From: an uncultured Eubacteriales bacterium
GTDB taxonomy: Bacteria > Bacillota > Clostridia > Oscillospirales > Oscillospiraceae
NCBI GenBank assembly: GCA_900548625.1
Contig: URLO01000066.1
Coordinates: forward strand, 1-8,219
Length of the DNA stretch: 8,219 bases
Direction: 5' to 3'
The notes under the pieces: generated by a model
Database searches by the model: none
What the model saw: only the letters and a program-made list of their open reading frames with translations
Told to the model about the DNA's origin: nothing
Program-made: the position numbers and the translations under genes
Part shown: one piece after another, positions 1 through 6,401 of the stretch
Layout of the letters: every line of letters starts with the position of its first letter
Position numbering within the stretch: position 1 is the first letter of the stretch

Positions 1-2366
1 TTCGTCCGGAAGGCGGGACCCTTGCGCTCCATCTCGATGCCGTTTGCGGCCATCAGCTCCGCATCGACGCGCTCGCCGACGGCGGAGATCACGAGGTCGC
101 AGGGAATCTCAAAGAACGTGCCCGTTCCGACCGGTGCGCGGCGTCCGGAGGCGTCCGGATCGCCAAGCTTCATCTTCTCAAGACGGAGCGTGCCGTCCTT
201 CTGTTCGGAGGGAGCGGCCAGCTCGACCAGCTGCACGCCCTCCTCGATCGCGAGCATCAGCTCGTGCTCGTCGGCGGGCATTTCCTTCTTCGTGCGGCGG
301 TAGACGATGGTGGAGGTCTCCGCACCCATGCGCTTTGCCACGCGCGCCGCGTCCATGGCGGTGTTGCCTGCGCCGACGACGACCACATGACCCTCCAGAC
401 ACGGCTTGACCTGCTGCTTCATGTCCTTCATCCAGCCGATGACGCCCTTGACGTTTCCGGGGATATCAAGCCTGCCGGCCTGCCATGCGCCGGTGGCGAT
501 CAGAATATGGGTGTAGCCCTGCTTCTTGAGCGCCTCGACCGACGGAGCCGGCGCGCCGCAGCGAACCTCCACACCGTATTTTTCCATCAGCGCAATGTCC
601 TTGTCGATGGCCTCGTCGGAGATGCGGAACGCAGGAATGACGTAGCGCGGCACGCCGCCGAGCTTTTCCTCGCGCTCAAAGATGGTCGTCTCGACACCGG
701 CTTTGCCGAGGAAGTAGGCCGCCGCAATACCGGTCGGGCCGCCGCCGATGATGGCGGCTTTTTTGCCCTCCAGACGTGCCGGACGGCGGATGGAGGCCAT
801 CAGCGCGCCGTAGCCCTTTTCAGCGGCGATCAGCTTGGCAGCACGGATCTGGACGGATTCTTCGTAGAAATTGCGCGAGCAGCGGTTCTGGCAGCGGTGT
901 GCGCAGATGGTGCCGGTGATGAACGGCAGCGCGTTCTTCTCAGTGATGAGCTTCAGTGCCGGGCCGTAAAGACCCTTGCGGCAAAGCTCGATATACTCGG
1001 GGATGTCCTGCCGGATGGGGCAGCCGCCCTTGCACGGCGCAGTGAAGCAGTCGATGAGGGGCACGGCCTCCGCGCTCTTGCGCGCGGGGATGGGCTTGAT
1101 GGGCTTGAGATGATGCACGTCGGTGTGCGACGCGGCGCTCATCTCCGCAATGGCAGCCGAGTCGGTGCCGGAGAAGGCGCGGTAGGGAAGCCCCTCGACC
1201 TTTTCGACCATCTGCGCAAGGCGGTTGTATCCGCCGGGCTTGAGGATGGTGGTGGCGACGGTGATGGGCCAGATGCCTGCGGCAAACAGCTTGTCGCAGT
1301 TAAAATACTCCGCGCCGCCTGCAAAGGAAATGCGCATCTTGCCCGCAAACTGGCGGGAAATGCGGCTGCACATCTCGATGGTCAGCGGGAACAGACTGCG
1401 GCCGGACATATACATTTCGCTTCCGGGCAGCTCGCCGCGCGTGGTATCAACAGGGAAGGTGTTGGAGAGCTTGAGGCCGAATTCCAGCCCCTTCGATTCT
1501 GCAAGCGCCTGAAGCCGCTCGAACATCGGGACGGCGTCGGCCCACTGGAGATCCTCGTTGAAGTGGTGCTCGTCAAAGACGATGTAATCATAACCCATCG
1601 AGTCAAGGATCGTGCGCGCGGTCTTGTAGCCGAGGATGGTCGGATTGCACTTGACGAAGGTGTGAAGACCCTTTTCCGTCAGCAGATACGACGCGATGCG
1701 CTCGATCTCCTGCGGCGGGCAGCCGTGCAGCGTGGAGACGGTGACGGAGCGCGAGACGCGCGGAGAAATGGACGCGATAAAGTCCTTTTCCTCCGGGAAA
1801 AGCTCGCTCAGAACGTCCAGACACTCGCGGAACTGCGACGTGCCGGAGGCGTCCATCATGCCGTTTATGTAGCTGTTGACCTTTTCGCCCCGGATGCCCT
1901 CAAGGTCATAGCCGACCGACATGTTGAACACGAAGCCATCCGGGTCTCCGAGATCATAGCGCTTTGACAGGAGCTTCAGCGCGCACCAGGCCTTAATATA
2001 CTCGTTCATGGCCTGCGGAACCTCCAGCTCCGTTGACCACTCCTGATTGTAGCCCTCGTCGTCGGCAAGGATGCACGGACGCGGCACGCAGCGCGCCAGC
2101 TCCTCACCGTCCATTTTCTGGACGGTCTTGACCTCAAAGAAGCGCGCGCCCGCAAAATAGGCGGCGATGATGTTCTGCGCAAGCTGGCTGTTGGGACCGG
2201 CTGCGGGGCCAAACGGCGTTTCGATGCGTTCGCCGAAAATGGGCAGCGTCTTGCCGCTGGCGCGGTACGCCTTGTGAACGCCGAAGATGTCGCCCTCGCG
2301 GGCATATTCTGTGACGATCCAGTTCATCAGCGACCGGAACGGGATCGGATACATTTTTTCAGACAT
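1..2366 (-). CDS. ygfK: YgfK-type FAD/iron-sulfur oxidoreductase ('putative selenate reductase subunit'), C-terminus outside window
   Basis: 788 residues are visible; the gene runs off the left edge without a stop (E. coli YgfK is about 1030 residues, so roughly a quarter is missing). The start at 2366 follows GGAGGT (2381-2376) at 9 nt spacing. Residues 1 to about 430 form a dihydroorotate-dehydrogenase-like barrel with the family signatures TPFGPAAGPNSQLAQN (50-65) and FFEVKTVQKMDG (76-87). Next comes a GltD/dihydropyrimidine-dehydrogenase type Fe-S domain with C440-x4-C445-x3-C449 and C488-x3-C492-x3-C496. A pyridine-nucleotide:FAD oxidoreductase module follows, with the FAD loop GGGPTG (541-546) and the NAD(P)H loop GAGNTAMDAA (from 665). 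Family members usually end in a ferredoxin-like 4Fe-4S domain, expected off-window. The protein is cytoplasmic and moves electrons between NAD(P)H, flavin and Fe-S centres. The selenate reductase name is historical; co-occurrence with ssnA points to anaerobic purine/urate breakdown. Last gene seen of the ssnA operon, 18 bp after the membrane-protein gene. Confidence 0.92.
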   Translation of the reverse strand, partial: MSEKMYPIPFRSLMNWIVTEYAREGDIFGVHKAYRASGKTLPIFGERIETPFGPAAGPNSQLAQNIIAAYFAGARFFEVKTVQKMDGEELARCVPRPCILADDEGYNQEWSTELEVPQAMNEYIKAWCALKLLSKRYDLGDPDGFVFNMSVGYDLEGIRGEKVNSYINGMMDASGTSQFRECLDVLSELFPEEKDFIASISPRVSRSVTVSTLHGCPPQEIERIASYLLTEKGLHTFVKCNPTILGYKTARTILDSMGYDYIVFDEHHFNEDLQWADAVPMFERLQALAESKGLEFGLKLSNTFPVDTTRGELPGSEMYMSGRSLFPLTIEMCSRISRQFAGKMRISFAGGAEYFNCDKLFAAGIWPITVATTILKPGGYNRLAQMVEKVEGLPYRAFSGTDSAAIAEMSAASHTDVHHLKPIKPIPARKSAEAVPLIDCFTAPCKGGCPIRQDIPEYIELCRKGLYGPALKLITEKNALPFITGTICAHRCQNRCSRNFYEESVQIRAAKLIAAEKGYGALMASIRRPARLEGKKAAIIGGGPTGIAAAYFLGKAGVETTIFEREEKLGGVPRYVIPAFRISDEAIDKDIALMEKYGVEVRCGAPAPSVEALKKQGYTHILIATGAWQAGRLDIPGNVKGVIGWMKDMKQQVKPCLEGHVVVVGAGNTAMDAARVAKRMGAETSTIVYRRTKKEMPADEHELMLAIEEGVQLVELAAPSEQKDGTLRLEKMKLGDPDASGRRAPVGTGTFFEIPCDLVISAVGERVDAELMAANGIEMERKGPAFRT

Positions 2367-2384
2367 GGTTCAGTTACCTCCAAT

Positions 2385-2834
2385 TTAGTAATCACGGGGC
2401 CGCCAGATGATCGCCAGCACGATCGGAAGCCCTGCGGTGACGAGCGTCAGCAGATCCTTCACGAATGCCAGAGCCTGCGCGCCGAGATCCGACGCGCTGA
2501 AAAGCGCCAGAACGCTGGTAAGAAAGATCAGGATGCTTTTAAAAAACGGGATGATCGAGGCGCCGGCGATGAGCGCCTTTCCGATGTGCTTCTCACATGC
2601 CAGCAAGACCCACCCGGTCAGCGCGGCCACGCCTGCGAGCGTCGCAAGATATACGGTCAGCTTTCCCGGGAAAAGCTCCGGCAGGTAGTATTCAAAGAAC
2701 GAATTCAGGCAGCGCAGCCCAAGCCGCTCCACGCCAAGGTCGAAGAATGCAAACAGCGCGGCGTCGAGCGTGGAGAAAGCGAGCAGGGCGAGCAGAAGCC
2801 ACTTGCAGACCTGTTGACGGGGGGATGTGTACAT
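2385..2834 (-). CDS. Small four-helix membrane protein of unknown function, in operon between ssnA and ygfK
   Basis: The product has 149 residues and I do not recognise the family. Hydrophobic stretches at about 11-31, 58-80, 86-112 and 125-143 predict four transmembrane helices. A polar loop with several acidic and aromatic residues lies near 32-57, and the short C-terminal tail is RPRDY. There is no lipobox, no transporter signature and no obvious catalytic motif. The start is well supported: AGGAGGT (2847-2841) sits 6 nt before ATG. The gene lies 34 bp after the ssnA stop and 18 bp before the ygfK start, so it is almost surely co-transcribed with both. It could anchor a complex, assist substrate uptake or be an accessory protein; none of this can be decided from sequence. 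The E. coli ssnA-ygfK neighbourhood has no counterpart at this place. Confidence 0.85.
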   Translation of the reverse strand: MYTSPRQQVCKWLLLALLAFSTLDAALFAFFDLGVERLGLRCLNSFFEYYLPELFPGKLTVYLATLAGVAALTGWVLLACEKHIGKALIAGASIIPFFKSILIFLTSVLALFSASDLGAQALAFVKDLLTLVTAGLPIVLAIIWRPRDY

Positions 2835-2868
2835 CGGGCTACCTCCTGATATTTGTTTCCGCCGCGGC

Positions 2869-4212
2869 TCAATACTCTCTGTGATTCAGCGTGCCCCAGA
2901 GCTTCCTGGACGCTTCGAGAATGTGCGCGTTTTCGGCCTCCTCATCGATGCCGACCAGCTCGCGGTCCTTCATCAGGAGCTTGCCGGCGGCAATGGTGGT
3001 CTGACACTGGCGGCCGGTCATGCCGAAGATCATGTGGCCGTCGATGTTCTCATCCGAGAACGGCGTGAACGGCTTATAGTCCATGACGATGATGTCGGCG
3101 GCGGCGCCGGCTTTCAGAACGCCGAGCGTATCGGGGAAGTACTTCTCGCCGATCTTCGCGTTGTTTTTAAAGAGCATATCCGTGACCTCGCACCAGCCGA
3201 CGTTCGGCAGACAGTTCTGGCTGCGCTGCGAGCAGAGCGCGACCTTGAGCGATTCGAGCATGTCGTTGGTGTAGGCGTCGGTGCCCATGCCGAGCAGAAT
3301 GCCGCGCTTGTAAAGCTGGAGCACCGGGCAGATGCCGATGGCGTTGCCCATGTTGGATTCGGGGTTGTTGACGACCATCGTGCCGGTCTCGCGAATGAGC
3401 TCCATCTCGGCAGTGTTCACATGGATGCAGTGGCCGAGGATGGTCTTTTCACCGAGAATGCCGTGATCCTGAAGACGCTGCACGGGGCGGCGGCCGTAGT
3501 TCTGAAGGCTGTCATATACGTCGTTCATGCCTTCGGAAACATGGATGTGGTATCCCGTTCTGCCGTTGTTGGCCTCGACCATGCGGTCAAAGGTCTTGTC
3601 AGAGATGGTGAACAGCGCGTGACCGCCGAACATGGCGGCAAGCATCGGATCGTTGTGCTCCCGGCAGTAGGTGATCCAGTCTGCGTTTTCCCGAATGGCC
3701 TCGAGGCACTTTTCCTCGCCGTCCCGGTCAGAGACCTCATAGCAGAGGCAGGAGCGGATGCCGAATTTCTTTGCGCTCTCGCCGATCTGGAACAGCGAGC
3801 CGGGGATCTGACAGTAGGACGCGTGATGGTCGAAGACGGTCGTGACGCCCTGCTTGATGCAGTCGATGTAGAGTGCGTCCGCGCTTGCGCGGGTGCCCTC
3901 CAGCGTCAGATGGCGGTCGATGGCCCACCATGTTCCCTCGAGCACCTCAAGGAAATTCGTGGGGTTATTTCCCACGATGGACAGACCGCGCGCCAGCGCC
4001 GAATAAATGTGCGTGTGGGCGTTGATGAGAGCGGGCATGATGACGCCGCCCTTTGCGTCGATTTTTTCCGCCTGCGGGTATTTGGCTGTCAGAGCCGCTT
4101 CCTCGCCGACCTCGACGATCTTGCTGCCCCCATAGACCACAGCACCTTTTTCATAGTAGCCCCTTGCGTCGGGGTCGCGGGTAATGAGCCGTCCGTTTGT
4201 AAGAATGTACAT
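2869..4212 (-). CDS. ssnA: SsnA-type aminohydrolase (amidohydrolase superfamily)
   Basis: The product has 447 residues, close to E. coli SsnA (about 442). It is a cytoplasmic TIM-barrel metal hydrolase of the amidohydrolase superfamily, cytosine/guanine deaminase-like branch. Visible metal and catalytic motifs in order are NAHTHIY with H66 and H68, TTVFDHH (124-130), YHIHVSE with H224 and E227, GHCIH with H261 and H264, and GTDAYTND with D312. The early small beta-sandwich (1-60) and the C-terminal return (about 365-447, including AGAAADIIVMD) are intact. ATG at 4212 follows AGGAGG (4226-4221) at 8 nt spacing. The family hydrolyses or deaminates heterocycles; the SsnA substrate is not settled, but the gene recurs with ygfK in anaerobic purine/urate utilisation clusters. 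First gene of the operon with the membrane protein and ygfK. It has a promoter at 4375-4403 and a roughly 155-nt structured leader. Confidence 0.9.
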   Translation of the reverse strand: MYILTNGRLITRDPDARGYYEKGAVVYGGSKIVEVGEEAALTAKYPQAEKIDAKGGVIMPALINAHTHIYSALARGLSIVGNNPTNFLEVLEGTWWAIDRHLTLEGTRASADALYIDCIKQGVTTVFDHHASYCQIPGSLFQIGESAKKFGIRSCLCYEVSDRDGEEKCLEAIRENADWITYCREHNDPMLAAMFGGHALFTISDKTFDRMVEANNGRTGYHIHVSEGMNDVYDSLQNYGRRPVQRLQDHGILGEKTILGHCIHVNTAEMELIRETGTMVVNNPESNMGNAIGICPVLQLYKRGILLGMGTDAYTNDMLESLKVALCSQRSQNCLPNVGWCEVTDMLFKNNAKIGEKYFPDTLGVLKAGAAADIIVMDYKPFTPFSDENIDGHMIFGMTGRQCQTTIAAGKLLMKDRELVGIDEEAENAHILEASRKLWGTLNHREY

Positions 4213-4263
4213 CGTGAACTCCTCCTATATCTGATGTCCGTTTGCACCACCCGCCGGATAACG

Positions 4264-4294
4264 AAAAATGTTTCAAACCTTTCGATTTGAAACA
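4264..4294 (-). terminator. Terminator-like hairpin in the ssnA leader (candidate attenuator)
   Basis: On the minus strand a perfect 9-bp stem, TGTTTCAAA (4294-4286) with TTTGAAACA (4277-4269), closes an 8-nt loop and is followed at once by five T residues (4268-4264). It lies between the ssnA promoter and the start codon, about 50 nt before ATG, so it would act on ssnA itself. The stem is AT-rich and therefore weak for an intrinsic terminator. On the plus strand it has no T run. Confidence 0.5.
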
Positions 4295-4354
4295 CTCACG
4301 CGCTGCGCCGAGTGATAGTTGCAGCCCGTGTGCGAAACACTTCCTTACAGCTAC

Positions 4355-4367
4355 CAATCTTAGATTG
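4355..4367. promoter_or_regulatory. Perfect palindrome at the expected ssnA transcription start
   Basis: CAATCT-T-AGATTG is a perfect 6-1-6 palindrome that begins about 7 nt after the -10 box of the ssnA promoter, right where transcription should start. That position suits a repressor operator; it could also form a small hairpin at the RNA 5' end. No known regulator is recognised. Confidence 0.4.
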
Positions 4368-4374
4368 TACTTAC

Positions 4375-4403
4375 ATTATACCGAAACACAGTTCCGATTT
4401 TAA
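4375..4403 (-). promoter_or_regulatory. Sigma-A type promoter for the ssnA operon
   Basis: On the minus strand, -35 TTAAAA (4403-4398), a 17-nt spacer and a perfect -10 TATAAT (4380-4375) lie in an AT-rich patch unlike the surrounding GC-rich DNA. The start should be near 4368, giving a leader of about 155 nt before the ssnA ATG. Confidence 0.75.
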
Positions 4404-4494
4404 GCGGTATTTTTTACAAAAATAAACGAGATTTTTTTGATATTTTGCTATCCGCCGCGCCGGAAAACGGCGCCGCAAACGAGCCATCCAATTT

Positions 4495-4521
4495 GTGGGG
4501 GCCAATGTAATCGGCCCCCAC
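4495..4521. repeat. Perfect GC-rich hairpin, 9-bp stem
   Basis: GTGGGGGCC (4495-4503) and GGCCCCCAC (4513-4521) are exact reverse complements around a 9-nt loop. There is no T run on either side, so it is not a canonical terminator. First element of the stem-loop array. Confidence 0.75.
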
Positions 4522-4536
4522 AACGGAAAACGGGAA

Positions 4537-4553
4537 GACAGTATCAGACTGTC
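4537..4553. repeat. Small hairpin, 6-bp stem
   Basis: GACAGT (4537-4542) and ACTGTC (4548-4553) pair around ATCAG. It is followed on the plus strand by six A residues, so on the minus strand the T run precedes rather than follows the stem. Confidence 0.55.
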
Positions 4554-4569
4554 AAAAAACCTCGTAGAG

Positions 4570-4589
4570 TTTCGCCGCACACGGCGAAA
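4570..4589. repeat. Perfect hairpin, 8-bp stem with CACA loop
   Basis: TTTCGCCG (4570-4577) and CGGCGAAA (4582-4589) are exact reverse complements with a 4-nt loop. Part of the stem-loop array downstream of the deaminase gene. Confidence 0.7.
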
Positions 4590-4604
4590 TAAAATGTAAA
4601 TCGG

Positions 4605-4635
4605 TTTTGTCCGGGGGCGTGAACCTCGGACAAAA
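4605..4635. repeat. Perfect hairpin, 9-bp stem
   Basis: TTTTGTCCG (4605-4613) pairs exactly with CGGACAAAA (4627-4635) around a 13-nt loop. Confidence 0.7.
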
Positions 4636-4642
4636 CACGCTA

Positions 4643-4702
4643 CACCCGGCAAGTGTGGAATTTGTGCGCAAACGGCGCACAAATTATGCGCGCAGCCGGG
4701 TG
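4643..4702. repeat. Nested stem-loop: 8-bp outer and 11-bp inner stem
   Basis: The inner stem AATTTGTGCGC (4659-4669) and GCGCACAAATT (4675-4685) is perfect around loop AAACG. It is enclosed by a perfect outer stem, CACCCGGC (4643-4650) with GCCGGGTG (4695-4702). The right half belongs to the 105-bp repeat that also occurs at 8108-8212. Confidence 0.75.
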
Positions 4703-4779
4703 CAGCCTTTTCAAACGCGAACCCAGCCGCGCGGTTCGCGTTTGAGAGCTTGTCAAAAAGACTTTTTTGACAAGCTCAG
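4675..4779 (-). repeat. Dispersed structured repeat, copy A (105 bp)
   Basis: By direct alignment this segment is the reverse complement of 8108-8212 without gaps and with 3 mismatches (102/105 identical). It contains two perfect hairpins: CAAACGCGAACC/GGTTCGCGTTTG (4712-4723 with 4733-4744, 12 bp) and GAGCTTGTCAAAAA/TTTTTGACAAGCTC (4746-4759 with 4764-4777, 14 bp). It also holds one arm of a third stem (4675-4685). It begins, in gene orientation, 28 bp after the deaminase stop codon and may help end its transcript. All three mismatches to copy B fall outside paired stem bases, in the loops or between the hairpins. No coding potential. Confidence 0.9.
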
Positions 4780-4807
4780 TATAAACCTGACGGCGAGAGC
4801 AAGCGCG

Positions 4808-6166
4808 TCACCGCATCCTCAGGTATGCCTCGCATTTTTTCTGCGCGGCCTCGGCGGTCGTTTCCTCATCTGCGCTGACAAGGCGGCCCTCTTTGACCGT
4901 GACCCTGCCGTTTACAACGGTATAATCGACCGGGGCGCGCACGCCGACGGTCGCGAGCACGGAGCAGGGATCGAAGCACGCGCCCGTCAGCTCCAGCCTG
5001 CGGCTGTCGATGAGAAACAGGTCACAGCACTGCCCGACCGAAAGCGCGCCGATGTCGCTTCTTCCAAGCAGCCGCGCGCTTCCGCGCGTTGCCATCTTCA
5101 AGATCTCGTAGCCGGAGGGCGCTTCGCGGCTGGAGTGGAGCCGGTGAAGCAAAAATGCCGTGCGCAGCTCCTCCATGAGACTTGAGCCGTCGTTTGAGGC
5201 CGAGCCGTCCACACCAAGACCGACCGGCACGCCGAGCCGGAGCATCTCCGGGATGCGCGCAACACCGGAGGCGAGCTTCATGTTGGAGACAGGGCAGTGG
5301 CATACGCCCGTTCCGGTCTGCGCCAGAAGCCTCAGCTCCTCGTCGTTAAAATGAATGCCGTGCGCATACCACACATCCGGCCCGACCCAGCCGAGCGTCT
5401 GCATGAACTCCAACGGGCGCATGCCCTCGCGTGCGAGCATGTACGCTTCCTCGTCCTTCGTTTCACAGAGGTGCGTGTGCAGCCGCACGCCGTACTGCCG
5501 CGCCAGAATGGCGCTCTGCCGCAGAAGCTCGGGAGAGACCGAAAACGGCGAGCACGGCGCCAGCGCCAGCGTGTGCATCGAGCCGAACGACGGATCGTGG
5601 TAGGCCTCGATCAGCCGCATGCTGTCTGCCATGATCTCGTCCACCGTCTGTACGACCGAATCGGGCGGCAGCCCGCCGTCCTTGACGGACAGATCCATCG
5701 ACCCGCGCGAGCAGGCCATCCGGATGCCGAGCGCCTCCGCCGCCTCAAGCTGCGCGCCGATGAGATCGCCTGCGCCGGCAGGGAAGACGTAGTGATGATC
5801 GAAGCAGGTCGTGCAGCCGTGCTTCATAAGCTCGCCCATGCCGCTCAGCGAGGAAAGGCGCACAACGTCCGCATCGAGATTTTTCCAGATCTCATACAGC
5901 GTCTTGAGCCAGTCAAACAGCTCCATGTTCTGTACCTGCGGCAGATTGCGTGAAAACTGCTGATACAGATGGTGATGCGTGTTGATCAGACCGGGGTAGC
6001 AGAGCATATGGCTTGCGTCAATGACCGTATCCGCCTGCTGCGGCAGCCGGGGCCCGATGGCGCGGATGACACCGTCCTCGGCATAGAGATCGACATGTTC
6101 GTAAACGGTATCCCGATCGTCGCAGGAGATCAGGCGGGAAATGTTGCAAAGCTTGAGCCGTTTCAT
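4808..6166 (-). CDS. 8-oxoguanine deaminase-type amidohydrolase
   Basis: The product has 452 residues and is a metal-dependent cytoplasmic deaminase. Family-typical segments are NTHHHLYQQF (62-71; ligands H64 and H66), LFDWLKTLYEIW (83-94), CFDHHYVFP (121-129), RGSMDLS-x3-GGLPPDSVVQ (154-173), HTHLCE (H232, E235), YAHGIH (H269), CHCPVSNMKL (289-298) and GVDGSASND with D320. This set matches the 8-oxoguanine deaminase / hydroxyatrazine-hydrolase-like group typified by Pseudomonas Pa0142, which turns 8-oxoguanine into urate and ammonia. A related purine or triazine substrate remains possible. I start at 6166: a GAGGG Shine-Dalgarno (6178-6174) lies 7 nt upstream and a promoter just before it. 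The same frame stays open to 6430, but that extension reads through the promoter and the antisense of the tRNA gene. Transcribed separately from ssnA, in the same direction, and linked to it by likely pathway. Confidence 0.85.
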   Translation of the reverse strand: MKRLKLCNISRLISCDDRDTVYEHVDLYAEDGVIRAIGPRLPQQADTVIDASHMLCYPGLINTHHHLYQQFSRNLPQVQNMELFDWLKTLYEIWKNLDADVVRLSSLSGMGELMKHGCTTCFDHHYVFPAGAGDLIGAQLEAAEALGIRMACSRGSMDLSVKDGGLPPDSVVQTVDEIMADSMRLIEAYHDPSFGSMHTLALAPCSPFSVSPELLRQSAILARQYGVRLHTHLCETKDEEAYMLAREGMRPLEFMQTLGWVGPDVWYAHGIHFNDEELRLLAQTGTGVCHCPVSNMKLASGVARIPEMLRLGVPVGLGVDGSASNDGSSLMEELRTAFLLHRLHSSREAPSGYEILKMATRGSARLLGRSDIGALSVGQCCDLFLIDSRRLELTGACFDPCSVLATVGVRAPVDYTVVNGRVTVKEGRLVSADEETTAEAAQKKCEAYLRMR

Positions 6167-6196
6167 AAGCGTTCCCTCACTTTTCAGGATGATTTT

Positions 6197-6224
6197 ATTA
6201 TATCGCATTTCCGGGCGGACGCAA
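6197..6224 (-). promoter_or_regulatory. Promoter for the 8-oxoguanine deaminase gene
   Basis: A perfect -10 TATAAT (6202-6197) is preceded at 16 nt by a weak -35, TTGCGT (6224-6219). The predicted start near 6190 leaves a short leader of about 24 nt before ATG 6166. This promoter supports rejecting the longer upstream start codons. Confidence 0.6.
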
Positions 6225-6269
6225 GCTCCGACGGTCAAAATAAAAAATCGAAAAAAACTAAAAAAGTAC

Positions 6270-6298
6270 TTGCATTTTGAATCACTCTGTGCTAATAT
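6270..6298 (+). promoter_or_regulatory. Promoter for the tRNA-Arg gene
   Basis: -35 TTGCAT (6270-6275), a 17-nt spacer and -10 TAATAT (6293-6298) precede the mature tRNA 5' end by 26 nt. The site is back to back with the deaminase promoter. Confidence 0.65.
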
Positions 6299-6324
6299 AC
6301 TTGAGCGCGATGGAAGCGCGGTAC

Positions 6325-6401
6325 GCGCCGGTAGCTCAGTTGGATAGAGTGACTGGCTACGAACCAGTAGGTCGGGGGTTCGAGTCCCTTCCGGCGTACC
6401 A
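6325..6401 (+). tRNA. tRNA-Arg (anticodon ACG)
   Basis: A full 77-nt cloverleaf can be drawn. The acceptor is GCGCCGG (6325-6331) with CCGGCGT (6391-6397), with a G-U first pair. The D stem is GCTC/GAGT, the anticodon stem ACTGG/CCAGT with loop CTACGAA (anticodon ACG), the variable loop AGGTC and the T arm GGGGG-TTCGAGT-CCCTT with two G-U pairs. Discriminator A and an encoded CCA complete the 3' end. ACG is normally edited to ICG by TadA and reads CGU, CGC and CGA. Its antisense reading gives the familiar spurious peptide EGTRTPDLLVRSQ, and its sense reading gives AQLDRVTGYEPVGRGFESL; neither is a protein. Confidence 0.97.

Larger units (their letters stand above)
4213..4807. other. 595-bp non-coding region: ssnA leader and promoter plus stem-loop array
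   Basis: No convincing gene lies here. The left part (4213-4403) is the promoter and leader of ssnA. The middle (about 4404-4494) is AT-rich around 4404-4450 and otherwise featureless to me. The right part (4495-4777) is almost continuous inverted repeats, described singly below, ending in the 105-bp dispersed repeat next to the deaminase stop codon. Short open frames here are made from hairpin sequence and lack ribosome binding sites. Confidence 0.8.

Noticed and set aside
264..1967. Long plus-strand open frame (567 codons) antisense to ygfK
   Set aside because: It is an antisense shadow of the well-supported ygfK gene in GC-rich DNA. It has no ribosome binding site and its protein is arginine/alanine-rich without recognisable motifs.
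2827..4290. Long plus-strand open frame (487 codons) antisense to ssnA
   Set aside because: It mirrors ssnA codon structure and ends near the ssnA leader. The sense strand encodes a complete amidohydrolase with all metal ligands.
4371..4682. Minus-strand open frame of 103 codons in the intergenic region
   Set aside because: It is built from hairpin sequence and the ssnA promoter, lacks a ribosome binding site and has no protein-like pattern.
4495..4777. CRISPR array or integron attC cassette array
   Set aside because: The stem-loops differ in sequence, have no regular repeat-spacer period, and lack attC core sites or associated cas or integrase genes.
6325..6401. tRNA-Arg as an integration (att) site
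   Set aside because: No integrase gene and no second copy of the tRNA 3' end was seen in the window.
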